This document shows, in pieces, positions 25,430 through 38,400 of a DNA stretch of 64,000 nt. Position numbers and translations under genes: made by a program. Positions within the stretch are counted from its first letter, which is position 1. The number at the start of each line of letters is the position of its first letter. Below the pieces are notes generated by a model. It worked only from the letters and a program-made list of their open reading frames with translations. It did no database searches and was not told where the DNA came from. Source of the stretch: Mytilus edulis (Eukaryota > Mollusca > Bivalvia > Mytilida > Mytilidae); assembly GCF_963676685.1 (NCBI RefSeq), contig NC_092346.1:49071062-49135061 (forward strand). Reading direction: 5' to 3'.

Positions 25430-26345
25430 TCAAATCAAATCAAATAATTTTATTGGTGTAAATTCCTATACAGAATGATACCAGCTGACATTTACAAAAT
25501 ACAAATACAAATACAAAAATAAACAAGCAAACAAACAAACAAACAAAAAAAACCAAAAAAACAAACAAACATATTATCTCAATGATAAGAGATACATATT
25601 TTATATTTACATTGCGTGGAGGTGTTATTCATACAATATTATTAATTCAAGCTATTACAATCAGCTTTAATACTATAAAAGCTCTTAACAACATTATGTT
25701 TGCTTTAAATGAATGTTCAAATCATACGTATCGCTTATTCCAGTTATAGTACTAATGTCTGTATCATTACTTTTAAAAATGAAACTAAACTTATCTTGTT
25801 CACACATATTAACAAAAGATGGAACTATATCACTTAAATTACAAAAGAGTACATTTCTATTAAGTTCTAACGCTTTACATTGAATGAGGAAATGGAACTC
25901 ATCTTCAATTCCATCCTTGCAAATTGGACAAATTCTCTGTTCTAAAAGTGTTCTAGTATATCTACTAACTTCTATTAGTAAATTACTATTACTAATTCTG
26001 ATTTTTACCATTTTAGAAATAACACTTTTATTAAGGTCCAGTAGAAGATATTTTCTTATTCAAAATTATTTTTTACTTTGCGATATGTTCTTAGTTTATT
26101 ACCATGACTATTACCATTATTAGTCACAAAAAAGAGCTTGTTTCCAGTATTTTATGAATTCCTCTTCTAATTTCTTTTGAAATGAAAAAAGTAGTTGTTT
26201 CTTTGACATAGTATTTTGATTTTCCCAGACATGCTGAAAACCAAGTTTACCTTATAACACTTTTAATTTACTACAAAAACCATTAGGAAAGTTTAAGTTT
26301 TCATTGTATGCTTTCTTTACCATACTCTCACTGTCCATATTAATA
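25430..26345 (-). pseudogene. LINE remnant: 3' end of a reverse transcriptase ORF with tail
   Basis: Minus strand. 26011..25694 is open and encodes a zinc-knuckle-like stretch (RICPICKDGIEDEFHFLIQC) typical of the C-terminus of LINE polyproteins. Upstream pieces in other frames (MVKKAYNENLNF, GFQHVWENQN, EEEFIKYWKQ) show that the remnant reaches about 26345 with several frameshifts. The 3' end carries a (TTTGA)n run at about 25428..25445, the short microsatellite tail of some LINE clades. Confidence 0.72.
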
Positions 26346-26523
26346 TGAAGCCAGAAATTAATTGTATTACATTAATTGTATTAAACTTATGTTATGTAAA
26401 TAAAAGTATGAATTACCTGTTTTAAAAAAACCATCTAAGATCGAGGACTGTCCCTTCATTTTTACACCTTAACATCAAAGGTATCGACCAAATAATTATC
26501 GATCGTGATACGATAGACAAATT

Positions 26524-26572
26524 GATATAATCAAGGACGTATATTAGAGTGTTAGTTATACGTCCTTGATAT
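26524..26572. repeat. short hairpin
   Basis: ATCAAGGACGTAT pairs with ATACGTCCTTGAT across a loop of about 15 nt. The role is unknown. It lies between the LINE remnant and the 4.8-kb element, next to a second hairpin at 26631..26671. Confidence 0.6.
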
Positions 26573-26630
26573 AATGAAAGAATTTATTAATTTTCAAAAT
26601 GTTCTATATATATGCACCATTTTTGCAAAT

Positions 26631-26671
26631 CCAGGGGGTGGTCACCGACACCGGGTGTCCACCCCCTGGAT
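26631..26671. repeat. GC-rich hairpin
   Basis: CCAGGGGGTGG pairs with CCACCCCCTGG across a loop of about 19 nt. It is very GC-rich against an AT-rich background. Likely the tip of a small foldback repeat. Confidence 0.6.
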
Positions 26672-27539
26672 CCGCTTCTGAATGAGAAGAAATATTCTAA
26701 TCTATAAAACCATAGGTTACAGTTTTTAATTATACAACTATTACTATAATATGAGGATTGCTATTTCTCGACTTGCAGGTGCTGTTCCATGCGAGACAAA
26801 AAGTGTTTTTTTTTTAATTCAAATTCTTAAATAGAAATAAAATACAAAATGAAGTAATAAAATTATAGTGTATTTTCAAAATTAGTAATAAAAAGTGTAA
26901 ATAATTTAATGTTTTATAAATTATAGTTTTGAAAAAATTGTTTAAAAAAAAGTCAATGTAGTTTTTCCGCGAAATTTTGGTTATGTCCCTTTAAAGAAAT
27001 TATAGACCAATGAAATTCTTCGACAGGAAAAATTCTTGGACACGAAAATTGTTTATAAATGGCGGCCAAGATATTTGAAGATGTCACTAATTGATGTCAA
27101 CAAAAATGGGATACATACATGGGTTTTAACAGTGTCAACAATGATTGAGTTTAAAGGTAAAATAACATTCACATACGATACCGTCCAACTAATTCCTCCT
27201 TAGGCTTATGGTCCTTTGTGGAATGGACCCCCCTTTTCCTAGATACAGTAAATATTTTTGTTTTTTGTGTGTTTTACTTTTGTCAGTGAAAATTCTTTTA
27301 TAACTTTTTTTTAAAAATATTTCTTTGGGTTTTTGCCTCATACATCCAAATTTACAATGTAGACCTTTATCTCTTACTCTTAGTGATTTCCTTACCTTAA
27401 TTCTCTCCACGCCAGAAGTCGTATTTTTAAGGCCTCCACGCCGGTACCTGGAATGACCGAATAACACTGTTAATATCCGAATAACACTTGTAATGACCGA
27501 ATAACACTTGTAATTTAAATATTAGTACATATTGGTGAC

Positions 27540-27818
27540 TTTTAAACATTGAATATTAATTAATAGTATATATTATCGATGTATGTTTATAGTTATAAAT
27601 GATTTACAGAAAGCAGATAAGTTCATAAAAAACTTTTAAAATTCAGTGTGTACATCGAATATGGCGACCACAGAAATCACAATGGCTGCCATGTTCGATG
27701 TGCACACTAAATTTAAAACCATCTTTAAGAACTTCTCTGCTTTTTGTAAATCATTTCTAAGTTATAAAATACATCGATAATACATTATTATTAAATAATC
27801 AATGTTCAAAACAGTCCG
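27540..27818. repeat. ~280-bp imperfect palindrome
   Basis: Two arms of about 125 bp run from near the element's left TIR to 27818 and pair around a centre at about 27680. Matching blocks include ATTATCGATGTAT, AAATGATTTACA and GTG(T/C)ACATCGAA. It could form a long snap-back structure. Confidence 0.7.
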
Positions 27819-28399
27819 GAATGCGGTTCGATAAAATTGCTCCCCTTGTTTATTTCGCTCTCCTGTCAAATCATGTAATTTCGCTACCTCCAATGGCAAA
27901 TGAATTGTAGACGCTACAACGATGGGTGTCGTCAAGAAAGGTACGATTAAAGGAATCAGCTAAGAATTAGACGATCACCATTGGTATAGGTGAGTTGTTT
28001 AATAGTTGTTGCTTTGTGATAAATGCATGTTTTGGATTAATTGATAATCAGGAATAGCTGGAAAGGAAAGAAACGTGTTGCTACGTGAACCCGGAAAGGC
28101 CGGGACGAATTAAAAAAAAAATCTAGAGACACATTTAAACGTGTACACAAGCACAATATTCCCTATCTATGTAATGTGTTTTCATAATTATGTGATATAC
28201 AGCAAAAAAAGGTAGCAGTTTTTTGTGTCTTGTTGTTAAGCATTTCCAGGGGAGATAATGTTATTTTTCACGGTGTGTTTGATAGGTTTGTTACATTGTA
28301 ACATTATTTAATACACACTCAGAAAGTGGATTAAAATAGCCTCCCACACTAAATTAACTGAATTTTAATTATCATATTTACCGTAATGCTATTTTATAA

Positions 28400-28745
28400 A
28401 CTTCGGAGGTTCATATCACTTATATTCAACGTTTGTATATCGGATTTTTTTTAATATTGATGTTGAACGGTTCATAGTATAAAAAAAAACCTGATAAAAC
28501 CGTTGAATGTAAATGATATGAACCTCAGAAGTGTTATATATTGTCCTTTAATATAAGACCGGAGGTTCATATCATTAACATTCAACATTTTTTATCGAAT
28601 GTTTGTTATTAACTATCAATGTTCAACGGTTCAACGGTTCAACATGGGTAGTTAAAAAAATCCGATAAAAATGAACGGTTCAACATTGATAGTAAAAAAC
28701 AATCCGATAAACATGTTGAATCTTAAAGATATGAAACTCTGAAGC
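28400..28745. repeat. two tandem foldback units
   Basis: Unit 1 (about 28400..28533) has GGAGGTTCATATCA at the left and its near-complement TGATATGAACCTC at the right. Unit 2 (about 28558..28745) repeats the layout with GGAGGTTCATATCATTA and GATATGAAACTCTGAAG. In both, arms with ATTCAAC and GTTGAAT enclose a loop with CCGATAAAA-type boxes. Confidence 0.6.
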
Positions 28746-28857
28746 CTTACATTATAGGACTATCGTTTATTAATTCGTTATCCTAACTAAATGGTTTTTT
28801 TTTGTGGTGTATATTAAAAAAAAGGGGAGTGGCTTTTAAAACACCAAAATACCTTAC

Positions 28858-29448
28858 AAAGGAGTAGGTCCGGTAAGACCCCTTTTTGGCCCCAAAATAT
28901 AACAGTTTAAAAAAATTGTTAAAATGTAAACTTTTAGTTATTTATTGGACAATTGATTGCTTCTTCTACATAAATATGGGCTGTTTTTGACAATACAGTA
29001 ACAATGCACATATATCGGGTTGTAGCACCATTAAGTCATGCTAAATTACTGAAATCTTCAAAATTCTATCATTTTAGTTAAATTCTAGACGGTTTCCCTG
29101 TAAAACGAAAGTGGCCGCATTCGTGTTCATCCTTAATATTGAAATGTAAGTTGTATTTTATGATAATACATAACATATATAAAGGTTGTGGATGAACACG
29201 GATGCGGCCACTTTCATTTTTGACAAAAAACATCTTAAAAGTGACGTTTTTTTTGCATATTTGAGAGATTTTTCATATTTGAGCTTGAATCGGATCGTTT
29301 TTAATGACTAAATCAGTTAAAATCTTTCACTTATACTAATTGAATCAAATGAAATAGACACTTAAGTGCTTAAAAAGAGGTCAAAATCTTTCGTCAGATG
29401 AAACTGAAATTTGAGGCCAAAATGAGTCCTTACCGGACCTACTCCTTT
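28858..29448. mobile_element. ~590-bp MITE-like element
   Basis: The ends are inverted copies of AAAGGAGTAGGTCCGGTAAG, extending with mismatches for about 40 bp. Inside, an additional stem pairs GAAAGTGGCCGCATTCGTGT (29108..) with its near-complement at 29187..29217. No ORF. No clear target duplication. Confidence 0.65.
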
Positions 29449-32260
29449 CAGGATTCGACACTAACGCATCCTACAATATTTGTTTACAGAATGAGAATTG
29501 AATTCCGATCCGTTTGTACGGGGAACGTGTGGTTGCAACCCCCTCTTTAATTGCCTGTTCGATTTTTTTTTTTGCAGTGTCGAAAAGGGAGATTGACAGC
29601 AGTTTGTTTTATCAAGAAGTTTTGTACGTTCTGCTATACATTTGACAGTCAGTAATTATTCTGAAGTACACATGTCGACCAGAGGCATGGAACAGAGAGT
29701 AGATGTTTTAAAGTACCAGATGCTTATCTGAGATTCCGATTTGAACTAAAGAAAGCAATATATAAAGATATGTAGGAGAAATAATCTATATGAATAAAGT
29801 TATGTCACAAAAGGACCTTGTTTTTTTTATATACAGAATTTGTCAAACGTCTCCATAACAGAAGAGATGTGAATGCATCCTTCATAATCTTGTAATACTA
29901 ATGGTAATAATTTATATAATTTCTGAGATGATATAGCAGTGCTTTTGGTTTCCCCTTTCTCCTTCCTCAAAGAACTTGATCATCTGAACTCTTTCTTTTT
30001 TTTTAAATCGGAGCCCTGTTCAAGAACAGTTAAAAGAGCATATGCTTAATTTTCGTTATCTTTTAGAATCATATTTTTTTTTAAATAAAACAGGTTGTAC
30101 ATTCTACATAAAATATGCCAGTCAACACCCAAAAAAGGTCTTTAGTATATTCATTTTTCAACTTACAAAATATGCCAAAGGTTTAAGCATGCCAAACATT
30201 ACTCTTGTACAAAACTGTAACAGATTATCAAAGACTATCTAGTAAGTACAATTTTAGCCCAAGCCGCTGCTCTTTTAAGCACCGTCTTAGCAACGACTTG
30301 TTGATTGTAAGAGTTTGATGCAGAGACTGAAGACTTGAGACAATAACATGGAGATAAGTATGTATAAGAACAACATTTTCAAGAATATGGGCGGGGGGGG
30401 GGGGGGCTTTCGTCGGGTAAATATGTTTGATTAAACATAGGGAATCACTGGAGCAATACTGGAGCGAGTTCCCCTTAGCTCAGTCTTAATTCCTTGTTGA
30501 TGGATTGTTTCCTGGCTTGCTTTAGTAGAGTATTGTCTGCATGTTTCACACTCGAGTAATATATATACGCATAAATATGAAGACACCGGTGTACTACTAT
30601 AGTACTTGACTTGTTATAGTGAGCAAGTATGAGAAAAATAGAGTGAGCCACCGTATACGGTAAAAATTAATATAAGGGAACTTTGATATTCTTGAAAACT
30701 AGGGAGAGGTGTTTGAGAAAATTGAGTCTAATGTAAAACGGTTAAATAAGTAAAGACTCTTAATGTCTTGCAAATTTTCGACTGTAGGTAAACTAATAAG
30801 AAAAGAAAAAGATATAAATAGTAAATTCAAATCGTATGATCGAATAATACTCGCGAACAAAAAAAGTATCACATTATGTCGCCGGACAATTGTAAGATGC
30901 TATAAAATAGACTAAAAATGTATCGATAATATAGCACAAAAGAAATCATGAAATAACTCGGTGCAATCCCAATTTAAGATGCAAACACATCAACAGAAAA
31001 ACAAAATCACATGACACAAAACAAAAACCAACTGCAATCAACATATAAGACGCAAAGAATAAAAAAAAAATCCATTCGCGGGCAACTACCGACTTATTAT
31101 ACTGTATGATTGAACACAAACATAGATCCCGCTAACATGTTTAACCCCGCCACATTATTTATGTATGTGCCTGTCCCAAGTCAGGGGCCTGTAATTCAGT
31201 GGTTGTTGTTTGTTTATGTGTTACATATTTGTTTTTCGTTCATTTTTTTTTATATAAATAAGGCCGTCAGTTTTCTCGTTTGAATTGTTTTACTTTGTTA
31301 TATCTGAGCCTTTTATAGCTGACTATGCGGTATGGGCTTTGCTCATTGTTGAAGGCCGTACGCTGAATATGACACCAACGAAATAAGACGCAAACTAAAT
31401 TACCAGAAATTGCAAAATAAATAAATGACGTATAAAAAATAATTCCGAACGACAATTGGTTAACACAAACAAAAGGAGTACAACGATATAAATTTATGCT
31501 ACCCCAAAAACTCAACTTCACAATGGTCAACCAATCCGGGTTACTGTATAACTAAGGTGTAACAAAATGTGTAACAAAACTTTTTTAAATAATACAGAAA
31601 TTATGACTGTCGGTGTAATTGTAATTGTTAAAGAAAAAAACATGTCAAACATGCAAATATTATTTAAAAAAATTAGTTTCAATCACTTAAAAGTCATGTG
31701 ATGTTACATATATAGGACGGGTGTGTTCGATTCAAAAAATAATTAACAAAACCCCGTCATATAACATCCAAATTTGAAATTGCGTCCAAATGTCAAATTT
31801 AGGTGTGCCACTTTGGGAATGGTCTTAAACGATTGGCAATTCATTTCTCAATTTTTGTAATTTTTCCCAGATTTTTTCTATGTCCAGCAAAAAAAAGTAG
31901 CAGTTTATAAGGAGACCCCCTAAATGACGTAACAGCTTGACTTATGGTCGTTTTGAAAACGATTGTTTGCAAGTTGCATTGTCAACAATTGTACAATATG
32001 AAAATTAAACAACGTGAATGCAAATATTTATAATGACTTTACGGAAAGTAACTTTTGTGACATCTTGACAACCGTATACAAAGTTCATTTCACTTTTCTG
32101 CCTTCTAAACACAAGAGGTCGAATTCTTTTGTTCTATTTAAACCGCATATCGGACTGAAAAGTCACAATTATGTGATAATATTAAAATTTCAAGTGTTAT
32201 TCAGTCATTACAAGTGTTATTCAGATAATAACAGTGTTATTCGGTCATTCGTGTTACCCG

Positions 32261-32378
32261 CCTCCACGCTGCTTTTCCACCCTTTTCTATCTTTTGCCGC
32301 TGTTCTGGCTATGTTCCAACTTGTCCATCCTTGTTGGTTCCTTTCTCTCTCTGTTGTTCTTCTCCATCTCTTAGTGAT
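32261..32378 (-). pseudogene. LINE C-terminal fragment interrupted by the 4.8-kb element
   Basis: On the minus strand it encodes a tail (KRWRRTTERE, WNIARTAAKDRKGWKSSVEA) of the kind that ends endonuclease-reverse-transcriptase LINE proteins. The frame runs into the 9-bp duplication and would continue on the other side of the element to a stop at 27392..27394. The transposon therefore inserted into an older LINE copy. Confidence 0.55.
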
Positions 32379-32486
32379 TTAGATCTTGATAACCCTGTGG
32401 AGATTCATCCTATATTTTTGTCTATCCTGTATCCATCATGATCATTCATCTTAAGTTTACTTTAGGGTCTTTTATTTTTTCAATAG

Positions 32487-35400
32487 GAGAGTTCTTCATT
32501 TCAAAATAATAAAAGAGTCATCATGGTAGACAGATATGGTAGATCTCCCGATATCTACCTGCCATTCCCTATAGACCATGAGAGAATTGGGACACAGAGG
32601 AGGGAGAAATTACAGAGGGAGATAGAGAAGATGGAACAAGATCAGAGGCAAAGACAACATCTTATAGAAGAACTTTCAAAAATGGCTGAAACCAAGAAAC
32701 AAAATCAGCAAGATAGACTTTTGGTAAGTGAAAAAAATAATTCTGAAACTTGCTTTTATTGGATATTAATATCTATTAAGACTGATATGTGTTTATTTGT
32801 ATGCTAATGGAGACATTTATTCATGCATTCCTGCAACCATTTTAAATGTAAATTGCATTCAAAGGAAGCTTAGTACAGATTAAATATTTCAGATATATTG
32901 TGTTGACACTAATGTAATGTTACACATTTATTTTTAGGTGAAGTATAACAAGAAGAATTTATTGTCAGATGAAATGATGAGAGTTTATGGGAAAGAAACT
33001 GCTTCAAAAATAGGTATTGAAATGCATGCTTACCTTGACCTCTTAACCAAAAGATCAATAAACAATAAACATTCTACGGTACAAAAAATGTATTACTTGA
33101 GGTCCATTGAATTTTAAAACTTCATAATTTCTGTGTTATTTCTTTAAAAAATATTTGAAAGTCTTCAATGGATGTGCTTTTTAAAGGTAGATAATTATAA
33201 TTCATGAATAAAAGTACATTATTATAGTACGGCATAAATTTTACGAATTAAACATCAAAACAATCAACATGGAAAGAAATTCATCCGATTCTGCCATTCT
33301 ATTAATGTAATGATTAATATATATAAATCCCTGTGAGGGTAACGTATATGAATAAATGTTAAAATAATTATGTACTTTTTAAGGGAGAATGTCAGTTGAA
33401 CCAAAACTAGTTAATAATGTTGTGTCACAGCGAACAAAAGAATATGCAGTTCGTCAACAGGAAATGGAAATGGAAGCTAAGTAAGTTTGTAAATCTCATT
33501 GTTATTGTATGTTTTTATTGAAAACAAATATTTTAAGTTGATATATAAATACTAGAACACACCCGCGAAATCGGGGGCATTCAGAGCGTAGTTTAAAGTA
33601 TATAAAGTGTTGTTGGAAGAATTTTGTGAAATATTGAATGACTGGAGAATTTCAAATTTCAGCAAAATTATCATAAATCATAGGTTATTGGGGACAGGAA
33701 AATGTTTTTTTTTAATCCCTCCTCCTTTATTTCCAAAATTCCCAATGTGTGGTTTTCTATCAATTTCAATACGAATATACATTTAGTATGTTATGAACAT
33801 TTAAGTAAGGAGACTGTACTTCAGTGGTTGTCGTTTGTTTATGCGTTACATATTTGTTTTTTCGTTCATTTTTTGTACATAAATAAGGCTGCTTTTTTCT
33901 CGTTTGAATTGTTTTACATTTTCATTTCGGTGCCTTTTAAAGCTGAGTATGCGGTATGGTCTTTGCTCGTTGTTGAAGGCTGTACGATGACCTATAATTG
34001 TTATTTTCTGTGTCATTTTGGTCTCTTGTGGAGAGTTGTCAACATGGCAATCATACCACATCTTCTTTTTTTTTGTAATCAATGAATTTTGTAAAAGATT
34101 TAATGACTGGAGAATTTCAGAAAAGGTATCAAAAGTGCACATGAATAATTTTAGCGCTTATCTGTATATTATATACATTCACTATATAAATAAAGTGTAT
34201 TTACTTTCGATTCTAAGTTTTCTAATCGATCCATGGTGGTCATTGATATAGTATACAGACCCTCTCTATTTAATAAACTCTGTGACCACCGTGGATAGTA
34301 AACTTGAAAATGGTAGCAGATAGAATTCTGAAAATACACTTTATTCGTAGTATATGTATGTTCAAAGTATACAGAAAAACGCAAACCGGAAGTATAATCT
34401 GACTTAAAATTTTGTCCAATGACGGGACAATATACGGATGCCCTTTTTCTCGATTTTCTCCCAAAATAACTCAATCTGAATAATCATATGAATGGATGAC
34501 AAATCGGACTATGCACTGTACCTATAGAACACAGAGGCGTGATAGTATAGATAGTAACATGTCATATATCTATAAGTTACACCATTCAACAGGATGTTGA
34601 ATTGAAAATCTTGTTTGAATGTTAGCAATATATTGTATTGTGTCCCTTTACGACCCTTGTCTAGCAAACATAATTTTGTATAACAAATGTACTTATACAA
34701 ATGCATTTTTCCTTTAAAAGTGTTGTTACATCTGATTGTTTTTATGACAGGGTTATCATAGAGTAAAATGCTATACCCAATAGATACTTTCCTATAACAG
34801 TAAATGTTATTTCTGTCTAACTGTAACAGCATATATAGCACTATATATATGTCCTTTTACTTTGTATCAGATTTAAAAAAAAAAATGCACATATGAAAAG
34901 CTGAGTTTATGAAATAAGCAATATATCAACATAAATTTGCTTTCAGATACCTAGTCAAGGAAAGGCAACGTCTTCAAGACGCCAGAGAGAGAGTTCATGA
35001 ACAGAGAAGATTTCTTGCTAAGTCAAGTTCTCCATCTGGTAAGAAAAAGCATCGTCATGACTTTGATGTTCTTGCCTTTCTGAAAGGTCTTGGACTTTAT
35101 CATCCTGTGAACCCACGGATGCCTACTCCTCCGAGGAGGAAAACAAAACGGAAAGTCTATTATTGTCCTATGTATCTTCCATACTCTTATTGGATTGGGT
35201 GATGGCTTTTTCAGATGTACACAACTTCACATATCTGTCATGTTTTGCGTCAAAAATAACACTGTTGATTTTATTTAACATGCCTGTAATTAGATTTTCA
35301 CCTAACCAATGACTTATGTGTGGAATCTTATTGGTTGAATAAGGAAGCTTGAAAAAACTAACATAACTTGCACCATTTCTTATCCATCTTCGCTAGCAAA

Positions 35401-38400
35401 GGGTTACGATCCACTCCCGTTCTCTTCACCCTTGGCGGATTGAGCTAACATTTGTGATATCAATGATGCGCCATCTATCGGAAGATTAAAGTCACGCCCA
35501 TTCCGAAAACATTATTCTTGACCAATGGTAGCACTTAAACTCTTCAATTTGGAGGTAAATACACGGTAGCGTCTAGATTCTACACACTTGGTAAAGCCGG
35601 AAACGAAAACATACGTCAACATTCATGCATTTGTACATGAAACATACACAGGAACTTCTATTAGTCGATTAAATACATTCAAGTTGTCACTAAATATAGT
35701 CGTATGTTTAGTGATGCAAAGACTTGTTGCACAATAAACACGTGGCAATTGTTTACCAACACTTTTTACATTTACATGTGATCATGTTATAGGCGCTTTT
35801 TGATTGGATGCAGCGAGTTTCTACTGCAACCAATAAAAATCCTTACCTTGTGTCTCCGAAACTTTATCTCAATCCGCCAAGGGTGAAGAGAACGGGAGAA
35901 GATCGTAACCCTTGGCTAGCGAAGATGTTTCTTATCATGGTACTTACTAAAGGGCTTTTGTAATTTTTGTTTGCTGATCTCATCAAAATTAGACTGTCAT
36001 ACTGTTGATTGGTTTAGTTTATTTAAAAAAATATTGATTATTTATGGAAAGACAAGAAAATATAAATGAAATTTTTAAGCAAAATATAAATGACCAGCTC
36101 AATGAACATAGAAATGAGATAGTGTGAAATTAGAACATTTTCAGGTTAAATCTTTTGGTTATGGTAGCTTACCCTTACATTTTGTTCACATCAACTTGGA
36201 ACTTAGTCCATGTGGTTGTTACAGTGTGAACTTTTGAATGTTATGCCATGTTTGGTTTTGATCCAGATTTCCAAGTTCCCTGAACAAGGAAAATGATGTA
36301 CATGTAGAAGTAAACAACTATAGGTTCTGTACAGCCTTCAATAATGAGCAAAATTCTTAACACATAGTAAGCCCTAAAAGGCAGAGAAATAACAAATGTT
36401 AAAAAAATTGAATGAGAAAACTTAATGAATCCATTTCATATAGGAAGCAGGCAGCTATAAAAAGGGAATGACTTAATTCTTGATTTATTACATGCACAGC
36501 TTTATTGTGGTGGTAGTCATGTATTTTTCAATCAGTGTGATTGGATTATCTTTAGTATTTCTTGGTTTGTCAAGGATGAAGACAATATGAATAAGATTTG
36601 CCACCCTATTAGGATTTTATTTCATCTACTTAAGTTAAATTTTTCGAGAAAGTTTTAATGTTGAAGGAGCATTTTTGTCAAAAATTTTATAAAATCCGTC
36701 AGGGAAGTGTAATAAATGTTTTCTCTGTGACAAAAGCAACTACATTTGTTGTTTAAGACCAATCCTGAATCATATGTATGAAGAGTTTAATTGAAATGCT
36801 CTGAATCAATAGATCATAGTGTTTAGAGAATTATTAGCAATGCAATACTGATGTCATCTCAAAAAAAATTTTGGTACGCATGGTGATGTTCACTCTTATT
36901 TAGGAATATTATTGACAAACTTTATCAAGCTTAGATATAGTCTTTCAAAACTGTAATTATATTTTCATTATTTCCTATATTTATTCGCAAAGCTTTTATT
37001 TTTGACGATGTTCATCTGGAAAGTAAGTAGCATGTTTCGAAAAGTCAGCCACCTTTGGGATAATGTTCATTTGCAGTATTGTGACCCTACCATTCAGAAA
37101 TAAATATGATTAAAGAAAGAGATATGTTCAGTTTGTTGAGAAAGAAAATGCATTCTTATATATGGATGCTTGTGAAGCATTCAAATAAGATCAATCTATC
37201 AATAATAATCTAGGACGGATTAGACCAAAAATCCAGGTTAAATATAATCATTATTGAAAACATAAGCATCTTACTGTTTCATTCAAACATACATGGTACC
37301 CAGGGAATGCACTTTAAAAATTGGGTAGGTATTTATAAATCTTAGGCGATCACTGCACAAAAACACCTACCATTAGATATGATTTTGAAGTGGCTTCCCT
37401 GGGTCCAATGTAGTTTGTATGGAACAGACTTAATCTGCTGAAAGTTTATCATGATGTGGAAAGAAAATATCTCTATAAAAAAATATTATAAACGTGTTGC
37501 ATATATCTGATATATTTATGAGTCGGGCATTCTACTGCAAACAAACTCTTTAAGTTATGGCCAATTATAAATTCAATGTTTGAAACTTATTTATTAATTG
37601 CATGTTAGTTTATTTATTTACGTATGCATGAGAGGTATGAAAGAAAAATATAAGAGAAAGTTTACAAAATGTATACTCTTTGTTATTTGCTTGTTACATT
37701 GTTAATTTGAAATAAACTGTTACATTAAAACTTTTTTCTTTGTTCTCTCTTTTAAACAGGGATTGTCTTTGCTTATATTTTATAGGTTAAGTCTAAACAA
37801 TTGAATAATAATAGTAATTTCATAGAATAAAGCTTAAATGGGTGTCCTTTACTTAAAGGTGGATGGTACTTACTATCAGTAGCCAAATGTCCAATTATTG
37901 ACCTTGTAAATTTAAAAACAGTGTAACACTTACCATGCTAAGGAAGGAGTATTAAGGCCTGTAACCCAAATCTCATGTTGTTTTACTAGAATGGTTCTAT
38001 GGTACTTCTAGAGGTTACCTGTTTGAGAATCTTTAGTTTTGATATCCATTTCAGAATTCATGCACATCCAATTAAATTAAGAGTATTTATTTTTATGTTC
38101 AGCAGGTTAAAGGTGCAGTTTGAACCCAAATTTAAGAATTTGAAAATTGAAATCAAGAGAAAAAATTTCAATTAAGAAAAGACAACAAAAGTTCTGGAAT
38201 CATATGTTTATAAAAGTATTCCAGCTACATGTACATACAATTCACCTTCAACTGAAATATGAAATTTCAGATAAATTTTAAATTGACTAACCAAAAATTA
38301 CAATATAAATGAGTCTTAAATGCACATTGGATAAAATGCACCAAAGCTAAGAAGAGAAAATGTCTGCTGATATTCTGCAAAAAAACAATAAGATGGATTG

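Larger units (their letters stand above)
27442..32260. mobile_element. 4.8-kb DNA transposon-like element with TIRs and a 9-bp target duplication
   Basis: The ends are inverted repeats of about 85 bp. The left end starts CGGTACCTGGAATGACCG and the right end, reversed, starts CGGGTAACACGAATGACCG. Both then carry three spaced copies of a GAATAACAC unit. The 9-mer CCTCCACGC flanks both sides (27433..27441 and 32261..32269). A 9-bp duplication with long TIRs suits a Mutator-like element; Merlin-type is also possible. I see no transposase, so it is non-autonomous or decayed. Foldback elements lie inside (27540..27818, 28400..28745, 28858..29448), as does a family A repeat (31184..31366). The right end is 226 bp upstream of the first WD-gene exon. 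Confidence 0.72.

Noticed and set aside
27189..27467. 92-codon minus-strand ORF rich in Lys and Arg
   Set aside because: It crosses the left border of the 4.8-kb element and the LINE remnant in a different frame; no protein similarity seen.
30393..30406. Run of 14 G
   Set aside because: Simple homopolymer, possibly an assembly or sequencing artefact; nothing around it suggests function.
32014..32382. 122-codon plus-strand ORF just before the WD gene
   Set aside because: It spans the right TIR and the antisense of the LINE tail. The hydrophobic C-terminus is a shadow of that tail.
34169..34841. Overlapping minus-strand ORFs of 64-110 codons inside intron 3
   Set aside because: No splice structure or motif; low-complexity, AT-driven open frames.
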